64,000 nucleotides of DNA. Source: Roseibacterium elongatum DSM 19469 (GTDB lineage: Bacteria > Pseudomonadota > Alphaproteobacteria > Rhodobacterales > Rhodobacteraceae). This document shows positions 24,773 to 34,145 of this stretch, piece after piece; within the stretch, counting starts at the first letter, position 1, and every line of letters starts with the position of its first letter. The stretch is taken from contig NZ_CP004372.1 of assembly GCF_000590925.1 (NCBI RefSeq), forward strand, positions 1,407,001-1,471,000. The letters are read 5' to 3'. The translations under genes were made by a program, and so were the position numbers. Below the pieces are notes generated by a model that saw nothing but the letters and a program-made list of their open reading frames with translations, was not told the DNA's origin and made no database searches.

Positions 24773-26210
24773 ATGGCGGCGGCGTTGAACGATGTGCCCG
24801 GTGTGATCCTGCGGGGGCGATGGGCGGCGGATCGGCGGGGACAAGCCGTTTGCCGACCTGGCGGGCCGCCCGCTGGTGGCGCATGTCGCCGCGCGTATGG
24901 CGGCGCAGTGTTCCGCGCTGGCGGTGAACGCGCCCCTTGCTGACCCGTTTCGCGCCGTGGGGCTGCCCGTGATCCCCGACGCCGTGCCGGGGCAGGGCCC
25001 CTTGGGCGGCATCCTCGCGGCGATGGACTGGGCCGCGGCCTGCGGCGCAGGGCGGGTCGTGACGGTGGCGGTCGACACGCCGTTCCTGCCGCCGGACCTT
25101 GTCGCCCGCTTGGCGCGCATCGACGCCCCGGCGGTGCTGGCCGAGGCGGCCGATGGGCTGCATCCGGTGGCGGGCCTGTGGTCCGTCGGGTTGCGGGACG
25201 ATTTGCGCGCCGCCTTGGCGCAGAGCATGCGCAAGGTCCGGCTCTGGGCCGACAGCGTGGGCGCGCAAAGCGTGCTGTTCGAGGATGCGGAGGCGTTCTT
25301 CAACGTGAACACGCCCGAAGACCTGGCCAAGGCGGACATGATCCTGCAGGCCCGGACCGCGGCGTTCGACACCATCCTGGTGGTGGATTGGTCGGCGCGG
25401 GCCGCCCCCTCGCCCGCGAAACCCAGCAAGGACGCGATTCATATCGGCATGGCGCGGAACGGGCGGCTGGCCGGCAGCTACCATCGCACAAGGGCCCATG
25501 CGCTGCTCTGGTTGACCGGCCTTATGGATGCAGAGCTTCGGGCCGGGCGGCGGGTTCTTGTGGTTTTCGATTTTCCTTTCGCCTATCCGATGGGCTTTGG
25601 GCGGGCGGTCACAGGCTCGGACGATCCGCTGGCGCTGTGGGCGGAGTTGGCCCGGCGCATCGAGGATGACGACCGCAACGCGAACAATCGTTTTAATGTG
25701 GCCGCCGCGCTGAACAGCCTGTTCGAGGGTGACGGGCCGTTCTGGGGCCACCCCCAATCCCGGGCGGTGGCCGGCCTGCCGTTTCGCAAACCCGCCTATG
25801 CAGGTTTTGCCTTCGACGAACGCCGCCGGATCGAACACCGGGTGCCGCGCGCGAAATCCTGTTTTCAGCTGATGGGCGCAGGGTCGGTCGGGTCGCAGGC
25901 GCTGCTGGGCATCCCCAGGTTGCAGGCGTTGCGGGACCGCTATGGCGATGACCTGGCCGTCGCCCCGTTTCAAGAGGCGGATCGCCCGATCGTGCTGGCC
26001 GAGCTGTATCCGGGCCTGATCGATGGGGCGATCAAGTCGCAGATGCGCGACGGCGACATCCTCGATGCGGTGCAGGTCAGGTCGCTTGCGCGGGCCCTGT
26101 CGCGGCTGTCGCCCGCGCGGCTAAACGTCATGCTGGCCGAAGGGGACCCTGTCGAGGGGTGGATCCTTGGCCATGGGCATGAGGCTGAGTTGATCAGGGC
26201 ACTGGCATGA
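24773..26210 (+). CDS. mobA: MobA-type molybdenum cofactor guanylyltransferase fused to an unknown C-terminal domain (frameshift in N-terminus)
   Basis: Starts MAAALNDVPGVIL from the ATG at 24773. At about 24808-24822 the frame changes, after which GGDGRRIGGDKPFADLAGRP continues MobA. Adding two bases (or removing one) restores the VILAGG...GGDK nucleotide-binding loop. MobA adds GMP from GTP to molybdopterin; later MobA features are VPGQGPLGGILAAM, VAVDTPFLPPDL and FFNVNTPEDL. From about residue 190 a second domain of roughly 280 residues follows (ILVVDWSARAAPS, VFDFPFAYPMGF, LAELYPGLIDG), vaguely like an RNase H-fold nuclease, function unknown. The stop overlaps the EamA gene start by 4 bp. 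Confidence 0.75.
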
Positions 26211-27085
26211 GCCGGCACCATCCCCTTTTCGGTGTCGCGCTGGCGGCGGTCGGGGCCCTGATGCTGACCCCCGACACGCTGTTGATGCGGATGTCCGGTA
26301 TGGACGGCCTGCAGATGCTGGGCTGGCGCGGTGTGCTGATGGGCGCGGTGATGCTGTCTGTCTGGGCCGTGTTGCGCCATGGGAAACGGCGTGCCGATAT
26401 CGCGGCGCTGGCCAGTCTGGCGGGGCTGGGCGTTGTCCTGTCTCAGGCGGTGAACGGGGCCCTGTTCTCCATCGGGATCGCCATCGCGCCGGTCACGGTT
26501 GTTCTGCTTGGCGTGGCGACGGTGCCGGTTTTTGCCGCCGTTTTCTCGCGGTTGATGCTGGGCGAGCCGACCAGTCGCGCAACATGGGTGACCATCACCG
26601 CTGTTCTGGCCGGGATCGCGCTGGCCATTTTGGGAAAGCCCGATGCAAGCGCCCCGTGGGACGCGGCCAGCCTTTGGGGCGGTCTGATGGGGTTGGGTGT
26701 GGCGGCCTGCCTTGCCTTTTCCTTCGTGCTGATCCGGCGGGCGGGCGGATTGCCCATTCTGCCGGCCGTCGGGGGTGGCGCGTTGGTGGCAGGCGCGGTG
26801 GGGGTGGCCCTCACCGGGCCGGCGCAGATGGACCACGGCGCGGTCTGGGCGATTGCCATCACAGGCGTGCTGATCCTGCCAGCCGGGTTCTTTGCGCTGT
26901 CAGTCGCCGCGCGTCACACGGCGGCGGCGAACGTGTCGCTGCTGATGCTGCTGGAAACCGTGCTGGGGCCGCTGTGGGTCTGGCTGGGCTATGGCGAGGC
27001 CCCCACGCCGCTGATGCTGGCGGGCGGGGCCGTCGTCATCGGCAGCCTCGCCCTGTATCTGTTGCGTCAGCGCCGTGGCGCGTGA
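26207..27085 (+). CDS. EamA/DMT-superfamily transporter (RhaT/RarD-like)
   Basis: 292 residues with about ten hydrophobic helices in two EamA repeats. The first repeat ends near RLMLGEPTSRATWVTI, the second near WVWLGYGEAPTPLMLAGG, both typical drug/metabolite transporter motifs. It probably exports amino acids or other small metabolites from the cytoplasm; the substrate is not readable. It is coupled to the mobA fusion gene by a 4-bp ATGA overlap, though no functional link to molybdenum cofactor is obvious. Confidence 0.87.
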   Translation: MSRHHPLFGVALAAVGALMLTPDTLLMRMSGMDGLQMLGWRGVLMGAVMLSVWAVLRHGKRRADIAALASLAGLGVVLSQAVNGALFSIGIAIAPVTVVLLGVATVPVFAAVFSRLMLGEPTSRATWVTITAVLAGIALAILGKPDASAPWDAASLWGGLMGLGVAACLAFSFVLIRRAGGLPILPAVGGGALVAGAVGVALTGPAQMDHGAVWAIAITGVLILPAGFFALSVAARHTAAANVSLLMLLETVLGPLWVWLGYGEAPTPLMLAGGAVVIGSLALYLLRQRRGA

Positions 27086-27088
27086 CGT

Positions 27089-28258
27089 CTATTGAAGATC
27101 GCCGAAGGCGCGTTGCAGCCGTGAGACCGCATCCTCGATCACCGAGCGCGGCGCGGCAAGGTTGAAGCGCAGCCAACTGTCGCCGCCTTTGCCAAAGGTC
27201 GGCCCGTGGTTCGCGGCAATCCCGGCCTGTTTCTCGACACGGGCGGTGAATTCCTCGCGCGCCATGCCGGTGCCCGAGAAATCGACCCAGGACAGGTAAG
27301 TGGATTGCAGCGGCATCGAGGTGACGCCGGGAATGTCCGCGATCCCGGCATCGAACACCTGGGCATTCGTGGCGACATAGCGCATCAACTCGTCCACCCA
27401 GGCCGCGCCCTCGGGCGAGTAGGCGGCGGTAACCATGTGCAGGCCGAAACTGTTGGGGGACATGCCAAGGGCCATCATCCGTGCGCCGAAGCGGGCGCGC
27501 AGGTCGGGATCGGCAATGATCACGTTGCCGACATGGGCGCCGGCGATGTTGAAGGTCTTGGTGGCGGCCGTCATCATCACCAGCCGGTCGGCCAGACCAT
27601 CGATTTTCGCCATCGGGATATGCGACTGCCCCGGCATCACCAGATCATGGTGAATCTCGTCGGACACGACGATCAGGTCATGGCGGCGCGCGAACTCGGC
27701 CACGCCCTCGAGCTCTTCGCGGGTCCAGACGCGGCCACCGGGATTATGGGGCGAGCAGAAGACCAGCATCTTTTCGTTGCCGGTCATCTGGGCGTCGAAT
27801 GCCTCGAAATCGAGGCGGTAGATGCCATCCTCGATCGCCATCTCCAATTCGCGCAGGTCGCGGTTCGAGGCGCGGATCACCTTGGCGAAGGCGTGATAGA
27901 CGGGCGTGAACAAAACCACCCCTTCGCCCTCGTTCGTGAAGGCGTCGAGGCACATGGACGTGCCGTTCACCAGCCCATGGGTGGTAAAGATCCACTCGGG
28001 GTTCACCATCCAGCCGTGGCGATGGTCCATCCACCACTGGATCGCAGCATTGTAGGCGCTGTCGTCGCCGAAATAGCCATAGATCCCGTGATCGAGCATC
28101 GCACGCACGGCGTCCTGCACGCAGTTTGGCGGGCGGAAATCCATGTCGGCGACCCACATGGCCAGCCCGGTGTCGGGGGAAACACCATAAATGGACTCCA
28201 TGGCATCCCATTTGACGCAATGCGTGCCGCGTCGGTCGATGATCTCGTCGAAACTCAT
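27089..28258 (-). CDS. MalY/PatB-type PLP-dependent aminotransferase / cystathionine beta-lyase
   Basis: 389-residue fold-type I PLP enzyme. WVADMDFRPP near residue 35, CSPHNPGGRVW, the Asp/Tyr region VVSDEIHHDLV and the PLP-lysine segment AATKTFNIAGAHVGN match PatB/MalY proteins, which cleave cystathionine or other C-S bonds. The ATG at 28258 has AGGG 7 bp upstream; an in-frame TTG at 28273 does not. It converges on the EamA gene with a 3-bp gap. Its own upstream region holds an inverted repeat that could be an operator. Confidence 0.9.
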   Translation of the reverse strand: MSFDEIIDRRGTHCVKWDAMESIYGVSPDTGLAMWVADMDFRPPNCVQDAVRAMLDHGIYGYFGDDSAYNAAIQWWMDHRHGWMVNPEWIFTTHGLVNGTSMCLDAFTNEGEGVVLFTPVYHAFAKVIRASNRDLRELEMAIEDGIYRLDFEAFDAQMTGNEKMLVFCSPHNPGGRVWTREELEGVAEFARRHDLIVVSDEIHHDLVMPGQSHIPMAKIDGLADRLVMMTAATKTFNIAGAHVGNVIIADPDLRARFGARMMALGMSPNSFGLHMVTAAYSPEGAAWVDELMRYVATNAQVFDAGIADIPGVTSMPLQSTYLSWVDFSGTGMAREEFTARVEKQAGIAANHGPTFGKGGDSWLRFNLAAPRSVIEDAVSRLQRAFGDLQ

Positions 28259-28498
28259 GTCTGTGCCCTGCAACCGGTTTTGTTCGTCTTTTCGTCAAGA
28301 ACCAGAATGATGGTTCCAAATCAATCCCAAAAAATGGAACATATGTCCTAGTTATTCCCGATGATAGGGATATTTCGCCACGCATGCGCAACCAGCCACC
28401 AAGGGGATCGCAAGATTTCTCCCGTCTTGCCCGCGCAAGGTCAAGTTGCCTGCCGGGCCCGAGTTGCGAGCGCGGCCCGGATCGCTTATTTGAACGGC
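28259..28498. promoter_or_regulatory. Divergent control region of the MalY/PatB gene and def1
   Basis: 240-bp intergenic region, more AT-rich near the aminotransferase. It contains an inverted repeat GAACC-N8-GGTTC at 28299-28316 and a near-palindrome GGAACATATGTCC at 28336-28348. Both are well placed to be operators for the minus-strand gene. No cognate regulator lies beside it. Confidence 0.35.
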
Positions 28499-29023
28499 AT
28501 GATAAGACCCATCCTGATCCATCCCGACCCGCGTCTGAAAAAGGTGGTCGCGCCCGTTCCCGACCTTTCGGACGATTTGCGGGTGCTGGCCGATGACATG
28601 CTGGAAACCATGTATGCGGCGCCCGGTATCGGCCTGGCCGCGCCGCAGATCGGCGTGATGAACCGCCTGATCGTGCTGGACTGCGCCAAGGACGAAGGGG
28701 GCACGTCCCGTCCTGTCGCCATGTTCAACCCCGAGGTCGTCGCACAGTCGGACGAGATGAATGTCTACGAGGAAGGCTGCCTGTCAATTCCCGAGATATT
28801 TGCCGATGTCGAGCGCCCCGCCGAGGTGACGGTCGCCTGGATGGACCGCGACGGGAACGCACAGCGCGAAACCTTCGACGGGCTGTGGGCAACCTGTGTG
28901 CAACACGAGATCGACCATCTGAACGGCAAGCTGTTCATCGATTACCTCAAGCCGCTCAAGCGTCAGATGATCACCCGCAAAATGGTCAAGCTCAAGAAAG
29001 AGCGCGCGCGGGAAGCCGGCTGA
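28499..29023 (+). CDS. def: Peptide deformylase (canonical)
   Basis: 174-residue metalloenzyme removing the formyl group from nascent N-terminal methionine. All three signatures are intact: [10 protein letters not shown] (43-52), EGCLS (Cys94) and QHEIDH (His136, Glu137, His140). The C-terminal helix with LKPLKRQMITRKM is full length. It is the first gene of a four-gene overlapping cluster def-def-like-def-like-fmt: its TGA shares a base with the next ATG (TGATG). Confidence 0.96.
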   Translation: MIRPILIHPDPRLKKVVAPVPDLSDDLRVLADDMLETMYAAPGIGLAAPQIGVMNRLIVLDCAKDEGGTSRPVAMFNPEVVAQSDEMNVYEEGCLSIPEIFADVERPAEVTVAWMDRDGNAQRETFDGLWATCVQHEIDHLNGKLFIDYLKPLKRQMITRKMVKLKKERAREAG

Positions 29024-29481
29024 TGGCGGTGCGCCCGGTCGTCCTTGCCCCCGACCCGGTGGTGTCGCGGCGCTGCGCGGCGGTCGAGCGGTTCGACGGA
29101 GCCTTGGGCGAGTTGGCGATGGACCTTCTGCAAACGCTTTATGCGGCCGAGGGTCGCGGCCTTGCCGCGCCGCAGATCGGTGTGTCGGCGCGCATCTTCG
29201 TCACTGACACGACGTGGAAGGCGGGAAAGCCGAGCCCCACGGTCTTCGTGAACCCCGAGATCGTTGCCGCGTCCGAGAACACGGCGATCTACGAGGAACG
29301 CTGCCTGTCGATCCCCGACCGTGCCGTGCGCGTCACGCGGCCCGCATGGGTGGACCTGCGCTGGTGCGCTCTGTCGGGCGAGGTCCGTCAGGCGCGGTTT
29401 GACGGGTTCGACGCCGTCTGCGTCCAGCACGAGCGTGACCACCTCGATGGCATCCTCATCACCGAGGCCGCCGCGCCATGA
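29023..29481 (+). CDS. Peptide deformylase-like protein, shortened
   Basis: 152 residues, PDF family. The metal ligands survive ([10 protein letters not shown], Cys94 in EERCLS, HERDH at 136-140), but the normally invariant Gly before Cys is Arg, and the C-terminal helix is missing, so the protein ends about 10 residues after HERDH. It may still be active or may act on a different peptide. The start codon overlaps the def stop by 1 bp and the stop overlaps the third gene by 4 bp, so all copies are made together. Confidence 0.88.
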   Translation: MAVRPVVLAPDPVVSRRCAAVERFDGALGELAMDLLQTLYAAEGRGLAAPQIGVSARIFVTDTTWKAGKPSPTVFVNPEIVAASENTAIYEERCLSIPDRAVRVTRPAWVDLRWCALSGEVRQARFDGFDAVCVQHERDHLDGILITEAAAP

Positions 29482-29972
29482 CCGCACGCCCCTGTATTCC
29501 GTGGCCTGACAAACGCCTGCGCACCCCGGCCGAGCCCGTGGCCGAGGTCACCGACGAGATCCGCGGCATCTGGGACGACATGATCGACACGATGGAGGCG
29601 GTGCCGGGCGTTGGCCTTGCCGCGCCGCAGATCGGCGTGATGCTGCGCCTTGCCGTGGTCGATGCCAGCGACGAACGCGGCTTTGCCGTGCGGCTGGCCA
29701 ACCCCGAAATCGTTGCATCGGGCCCCGGCACCCGCCCCCATGACGAGGGCAGCCCGAACCTGCCGGGGGTGCATGCCCGCATTGTTCGGCCTGACCCTGT
29801 GGTCGTCGCCTTCACCGATCATCATGGCCTGCGCGTCCGGCGCGAGTTCACGGGCCTGTGGGCCACCTCGGTTCAGCATCAGATCGATCACCTGAACGGG
29901 CGCATGTATTTCGACAACCTGTCCAAGGTAAAGCGTGACATGCTGCTGCGCAAAGCAAGGAAAGCCACCTGA
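29478..29972 (+). CDS. Degenerate peptide deformylase homologue (likely inactive)
   Basis: 164 residues of PDF family. [10 protein letters not shown] is kept, but the second motif EGCLS reads EGSPN (Cys to Ser at about 92) and HEIDH reads HQIDH (catalytic Glu to Gln at 135). A metal ligand and the catalytic acid are therefore both lost, so deformylase activity is not expected. The reading frame is intact and overlaps its neighbours tightly (4 bp with the previous gene, 1 bp with fmt), suggesting selection for a non-catalytic role, for example ribosome or peptide binding. That role is inference. Confidence 0.88.
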   Translation: MTARPCIPWPDKRLRTPAEPVAEVTDEIRGIWDDMIDTMEAVPGVGLAAPQIGVMLRLAVVDASDERGFAVRLANPEIVASGPGTRPHDEGSPNLPGVHARIVRPDPVVVAFTDHHGLRVRREFTGLWATSVQHQIDHLNGRMYFDNLSKVKRDMLLRKARKAT

Positions 29973-30895
29973 TGCGCCTGATCTTCATGGGCACGCCCGA
30001 GTTCTCGGTTCCCGTCCTCGAGGCGCTCGTGGCCGAGGGGCACGAGGTGGCCTGTGTCTATTCCCAACCGCCCCGGCCCGCGGGACGCGGCAAGAAAGAT
30101 CGCAAAAGCCCCGTGCATGTCGCGGCCGAGGCGCATAACCTGCCGGTGCGCCACCCCAAAAGCCTGCGCAACGACGCGGCGCAGGCGGATTTTGCCGCCC
30201 TGCAGGCGGATGTTGCCGTGGTGGTCGCCTACGGGCTGATCCTGCCGCAGCCCGTGCTCGATGCGCCACTGCATGGCTGCTTGAACATCCATGCCAGTCT
30301 GCTGCCGCGCTGGCGCGGGGCAGCGCCGATCCAGCGCGCGATCATGGCGGGTGATGCGGAAACCGGCGTTTGCATCATGCAGATGGAGGCGGGTCTGGAC
30401 ACGGGCCCGGTCCTGTTGCGCCGGGCCATCCCCATCCACCCCGAGGAAACCGCCGCCGCGTTGCATGACCGCCTCTCGGTCCTGGGGGCCGAGGCCATTG
30501 TCGACGCGCTGCGTCGTCTTCCCGATCTGTCGCCCAAGATGCAGTCCGATGAGGGCGTGACCTATGCCGAAAAGATCGACAAGGCCGAGGCGCGTGTCGA
30601 CTGGACCGAGCCAGCCGAGGCGATCGATCGCAAGATCCGCGGCCTCTCGCCTTTTCCGGGCGCCTGGACCATGATCGCGGGCACGCGGGTGAAACTGCTG
30701 GGGTCGCGAATGGCAGCGGGTGCGGGCAGGCCGGGCGAGGTGCTGGACGGCTTGACCGTCGCCTGCGGCCGGGGTGCGGTCGAGATCACGCGCGTGCAGC
30801 CCCAAGGCAAGCCGCCCATGGCGACCGCCGACTGGCTGCGCGGCGCAAGGCTCAGCCCCGGCACGATGCTGGGCACAGAGGAAGGGACAGCCTGA
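29972..30895 (+). CDS. fmt: Methionyl-tRNA formyltransferase
   Basis: 307-residue enzyme that formylates initiator Met-tRNA using 10-formyl-THF. N-terminus [19 protein letters not shown], the loop motif [13 protein letters not shown], the catalytic block [20 protein letters not shown] and the C-terminal OB-like domain are present. Adjacent to the deformylase genes whose product removes the same formyl group, the usual pairing. Starts on the overlapping TGATG after the third deformylase homologue. Confidence 0.97.
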   Translation: MRLIFMGTPEFSVPVLEALVAEGHEVACVYSQPPRPAGRGKKDRKSPVHVAAEAHNLPVRHPKSLRNDAAQADFAALQADVAVVVAYGLILPQPVLDAPLHGCLNIHASLLPRWRGAAPIQRAIMAGDAETGVCIMQMEAGLDTGPVLLRRAIPIHPEETAAALHDRLSVLGAEAIVDALRRLPDLSPKMQSDEGVTYAEKIDKAEARVDWTEPAEAIDRKIRGLSPFPGAWTMIAGTRVKLLGSRMAAGAGRPGEVLDGLTVACGRGAVEITRVQPQGKPPMATADWLRGARLSPGTMLGTEEGTA

Positions 30896-30896
30896 C

Positions 30897-31169
30897 ATGA
30901 TCCTGTTTTCGTTCTTCGGGTCGCTGATGCTGGCCGGTATCGTGGCGTACCTGTTCGAGAAATGGGGCTGGACGCATAATGGCATCGTGCCATCCATCCT
31001 GATCGCCTTTGGCGCCGTTCTGGTCCTGTACTTTCTCAGGTCGCTGTTTCACCTGAGTTTTGGTTCCCCGGGCATCGACGCGATCCTCGGCGCAAGCGCG
31101 GCGCTGATCCTGATCCCGACCGAGGCGGCGCAACGCCGCCGGACGCGAAAGCGCGATCGCCGGCGCTAG
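30897..31169 (+). CDS. Small conserved-looking membrane protein
   Basis: 90 residues starting 2 bp after the fmt stop. Three hydrophobic segments are visible (about 2-20, 30-48, 60-74), and the C-terminus is very basic (RRRTRKRDRRR), so it faces the cytoplasm. No family recognised. Tight spacing makes it the last gene of the def-fmt operon. Confidence 0.7.
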   Translation: MILFSFFGSLMLAGIVAYLFEKWGWTHNGIVPSILIAFGAVLVLYFLRSLFHLSFGSPGIDAILGASAALILIPTEAAQRRRTRKRDRRR

Positions 31170-31302
31170 GGCGGGCGGGTCCCCGGGGTGGCCATGCCGC
31201 ACGGGTTTGCGGCAGTGCAGCACTTGCGCTTGCTTGCGCAGCATTCTATCCCTCGGCCCGAATTGTACGAAATATACTGTCGCATACATCCCAGGAGCTG
31301 CC

Positions 31303-32262
31303 ATGAGCTTTCGCATTCAGCCGCAACCCGTCGCCCGCCCAAACCGCTGCCAGTTGTTCGGCCCCGGCTCGCGCCCTGCGATCTTCGAGAAGATGGCCGG
31401 CTCGGACGCGGATGTGATCAACCTCGACCTCGAAGATTCGGTCGCCCCCGATGACAAGACCGAGGCCCGCAAGAACGTCATCGCGGCCATCGGCGATGTG
31501 GATTGGGGCAGCAAGACGCTGAGCGTTCGGATCAACGGGCTCGACAGCCCGTACTGGTATCGCGACGTGGTCGACCTGCTGGAACAGGCCAGCGAGCGCC
31601 TTGACCAGATCATGATCCCCAAGGTGGGCAACGCATCCGACATCTACGCCGTCGACGCGCTCGTGTCGTCGATCGAGGCCGCCAAGGGGCGGGGCAAAGC
31701 CATCGGGTTCGAGGTCATCATCGAATCGGCCGCCGGCATCGCCCATGTCGAGGACATCGCCGCCGCCAGCCCCCGCCTGCACGCCATGAGCCTGGGCGCC
31801 GCCGATTTCGCGGCGTCGATGGGGATGCAGACCACGGGCATCGGCGGCACGCAGGAAAACTACTACATGCACCACGAGGGACAGCGCCATTACAGCGATC
31901 CGTGGCACTGGGCGCAGGCCGCCATAGTCGCCGCTTGCCGCACGCATGGGGTTCTGCCGGTCGACGGCCCGTTCGGCGATTTCTCGGATGATGAGGGCTT
32001 CCGCGCACAGGCTCGCCGCTCGGCCACGCTGGGCATGGTCGGCAAATGGGCGATCCACCCCAAGCAGGTGACGCTGGCCAACGAGGTCTTCACCCCGTCC
32101 GAGGACGCCGTGGCCGAGGCACGCGAAATCCTGGAAGCTATGGAAAAGGCCAAGGCCGAAGGCGCCGGCGCAACCGTCTACAAGGGACGTCTGGTCGATA
32201 TCGCCTCGATCAAGCAGGCCGAGGTGATCGTCAAGCAGGCCGAGATGATCGCCGCCAGCTGA
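31303..32262 (+). CDS. mcl1: L-malyl-CoA / beta-methylmalyl-CoA lyase
   Basis: 319-residue HpcH/HpaI citrate-lyase-beta-like aldolase. Blocks [16 protein letters not shown] (Asp/Glu metal ligands), [36 protein letters not shown] and [20 protein letters not shown] match Mcl1 of Rhodobacter. It cleaves malyl-CoA and methylmalyl-CoA into acetyl- or propionyl-CoA and glyoxylate in the ethylmalonyl-CoA pathway for acetate assimilation. GGAG lies 7 bp before the ATG. No other pathway genes adjoin it, but thiolase and acetoacetyl-CoA reductase genes at 51.8-54.7 kb feed the same route. Confidence 0.94.
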   Translation: MSFRIQPQPVARPNRCQLFGPGSRPAIFEKMAGSDADVINLDLEDSVAPDDKTEARKNVIAAIGDVDWGSKTLSVRINGLDSPYWYRDVVDLLEQASERLDQIMIPKVGNASDIYAVDALVSSIEAAKGRGKAIGFEVIIESAAGIAHVEDIAAASPRLHAMSLGAADFAASMGMQTTGIGGTQENYYMHHEGQRHYSDPWHWAQAAIVAACRTHGVLPVDGPFGDFSDDEGFRAQARRSATLGMVGKWAIHPKQVTLANEVFTPSEDAVAEAREILEAMEKAKAEGAGATVYKGRLVDIASIKQAEVIVKQAEMIAAS

Positions 32263-32265
32263 CGG

Positions 32266-32320
32266 GAAGATTGTTCACGAACAATCTTCGGCGCCGAAAA
32301 ACCTTCTGGAAGGTTTTTCG
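32266..32320 (+). terminator. Two tandem perfect hairpins after mcl1
   Basis: Hairpin 1: GAAGATTGTT-CACG-AACAATCTTC (32266-32289). Hairpin 2: CGAAAAACCTTC-TG-GAAGGTTTTTCG (32295-32320), which contains its own T5 run in the 3' arm. Both start within 60 bp of the mcl1 stop and precede accA, so they should end the mcl1 transcript. Confidence 0.78.
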
Positions 32321-32425
32321 ATGGTGCACATCAGATCCGGGTCGCGGCCCTTGCCGCGGCTTGTTGCATCCGGGCGGCACCCCGGCCATATACCGCAGGA
32401 CGCAACGGAACGGGTGAACGCCGCC

Positions 32426-33385
32426 ATGCACTATCTCGACTTCGAAAAACCGCTGGCCGAGCTTGAGGGCAAGGCCGAGGAATTGCGCGCCCTGGCGCGC
32501 CGCAACGAAGAGGCGAATGTCGAGGACGAGGCCGCCGCGCTGGACAAGAAGGCGGCCGACATGCTGGTCGATCTGTACAAGAACCTGACCCCCTGGCGGA
32601 AATGCCAGGTGGCCCGTCACCCCGAACGGCCCCATTGCGAGGCCTATATCAAGGCCTTGTTCACCGAGTATACGCCGCTGGCCGGCGATCGGAACTTTGC
32701 CGACGATCATGCGGTCATGGGGGGGCTGGCGCGATTCGACGATCAGCCCGTCATCGTCATTGGCCATGAAAAGGGCCATGACACCAAGACCCGGATCGAG
32801 CGCAATTTCGGCATGGCCCGCCCCGAGGGGTATCGCAAGGCGGTGCGCCTGATGGACATGGCCGATCGCTTTGGCCTGCCGGTCATCACCCTGGTCGACA
32901 CGCCCGGGGCTTATCCCGGCAAGGGGGCCGAGGAACGCGGCCAGTCCGAGGCGATTGCCCGCTCGACCGAGAAATGCCTGCAAGTCGGTGTGCCGGTGAT
33001 TTCCATCATCATCGGTGAGGGCGGGTCCGGCGGGGCCGTGGCCTTTGCCACCGCCGACCGACTGGCGATGCTGGAACACTCGGTCTATTCGGTCATTTCG
33101 CCCGAGGGTTGCGCCTCGATCCTTTGGAAGGACGCCGAAAAGATGCGAGAGGCCGCCGAGGCCCTGCGCCTGACGGCGCAGGATCTGCACAAGCTGGGCG
33201 TTTGCGACCTGGTCATCAAGGAGCCTTTGGGCGGTGCCCAACGCGATACCGAGGCCACCATCACAGAGGTCGGCAAATCCATCCGCGCGATGCTGGCCCA
33301 ACTCAAGGACGCGACACGCGACGAGTTGATCGCGTCGCGGCGGCGCAAATACCTCGACATGGGGTCCAAGGGGCTGGCGGCGTGA
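32426..33385 (+). CDS. accA: Acetyl-CoA carboxylase carboxyltransferase subunit alpha
   Basis: 319-residue crotonase-fold subunit. Blocks [75 protein letters not shown] and [10 protein letters not shown] are all present. With AccD it moves CO2 from biotin carrier to acetyl-CoA, giving malonyl-CoA for fatty acid synthesis. accBCD are not in the window. Its TGA overlaps the GTG start of the CIA30-domain gene. Confidence 0.96.
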   Translation: MHYLDFEKPLAELEGKAEELRALARRNEEANVEDEAAALDKKAADMLVDLYKNLTPWRKCQVARHPERPHCEAYIKALFTEYTPLAGDRNFADDHAVMGGLARFDDQPVIVIGHEKGHDTKTRIERNFGMARPEGYRKAVRLMDMADRFGLPVITLVDTPGAYPGKGAEERGQSEAIARSTEKCLQVGVPVISIIIGEGGSGGAVAFATADRLAMLEHSVYSVISPEGCASILWKDAEKMREAAEALRLTAQDLHKLGVCDLVIKEPLGGAQRDTEATITEVGKSIRAMLAQLKDATRDELIASRRRKYLDMGSKGLAA

Positions 33386-33924
33386 TTTCGCGCCGCGCGC
33401 TTCTCGCCGCGCTACCTGCCAGCCTGTTGGCCTTGCCTCGGGACGCGCATGCGTTACAGCTTGGCACCATGACCCCGGTTGCAGATCTCGACTGGTCCTA
33501 CCTTGCCGATACCGTCATGGGCGGTGTCTCGCAGGGGCAGGCGCGTATGGAGGGCGGCGCGATCCGCCTGACAGGCACCGTATCGACCGAAAACAGGGGC
33601 GGGTTCATCCAGACGCGAACGGCCCTTCCCGACGGTTTGCCCGCGGGCACCACGGCGCTGCGCCTGCGCGTGCGGGGCAATGGCGAGCGCTATTTCATTC
33701 ATCTGCGCACAACCCGCACCCGCCTGCCCTGGCAATATTTTCAGGCGGGCTTTCCGACGACGGCGACATGGTCCGAGGTGACCCTGCCCTTGTCCGGGTT
33801 CGAGCCCTCCGGCCGCTTGATGCGCAGCCGTATCGCCCCCGAGGAGGTGCGCTCGATCGGGCTTGTCGCCTATGGCCGCGACCATGAGGCGGATGTTTCG
33901 CTGTCCGAGATCGGTGCGGCCTAG
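33382..33924 (+). CDS. CIA30-domain exported protein
   Basis: 180 residues from a GTG that overlaps the accA stop (GTGA). A twin-arginine-like signal ([17 protein letters not shown]) leads to a beta-sandwich of the CIA30 (complex I intermediate-associated protein 30) family: [48 protein letters not shown] and RSIGLVAYG. In eukaryotes the family helps assemble complex I; in bacteria the role is undefined. It converges on a small membrane protein gene with a 4-bp overlap. Confidence 0.8.
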   Translation: MISRRALLAALPASLLALPRDAHALQLGTMTPVADLDWSYLADTVMGGVSQGQARMEGGAIRLTGTVSTENRGGFIQTRTALPDGLPAGTTALRLRVRGNGERYFIHLRTTRTRLPWQYFQAGFPTTATWSEVTLPLSGFEPSGRLMRSRIAPEEVRSIGLVAYGRDHEADVSLSEIGAA

Positions 33925-34145
33925 CCCGCAGACCTGATCCACGCGCCAATGGTGAAGCTGGCCGCCGAGGCCGTCAGCAGGATCAACCCGATATAGAGCG
34001 CGCCGATCCCTTCGCGGCATATGCGGCCGCCCTCGGCGCAGTCGTAAAGGTTCCCGGTCAGGGCATAGCCGGCGAGAACGGCCAAGAGGGCCAGAAAGAC
34101 GACCGCCGCGCCAAAGAACACCCGGCTCAGGATCCGCGTTACCAC
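33921..34145 (-). CDS. Small two-helix membrane protein, end of the ftsEX operon
   Basis: 74 residues with two hydrophobic helices (about 8-30 and 48-70) joined by a loop that has two cysteines (YDCAEGGRICREG), which might form a disulphide in the periplasm. No family recognised. It starts within the last 7 bp of the PPOX gene and is the final gene of the five-gene overlapping run from ftsE. Its stop overlaps the convergent CIA30 gene. Confidence 0.72.
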   Translation of the reverse strand: MVTRILSRVFFGAAVVFLALLAVLAGYALTGNLYDCAEGGRICREGIGALYIGLILLTASAASFTIGAWIRSAG

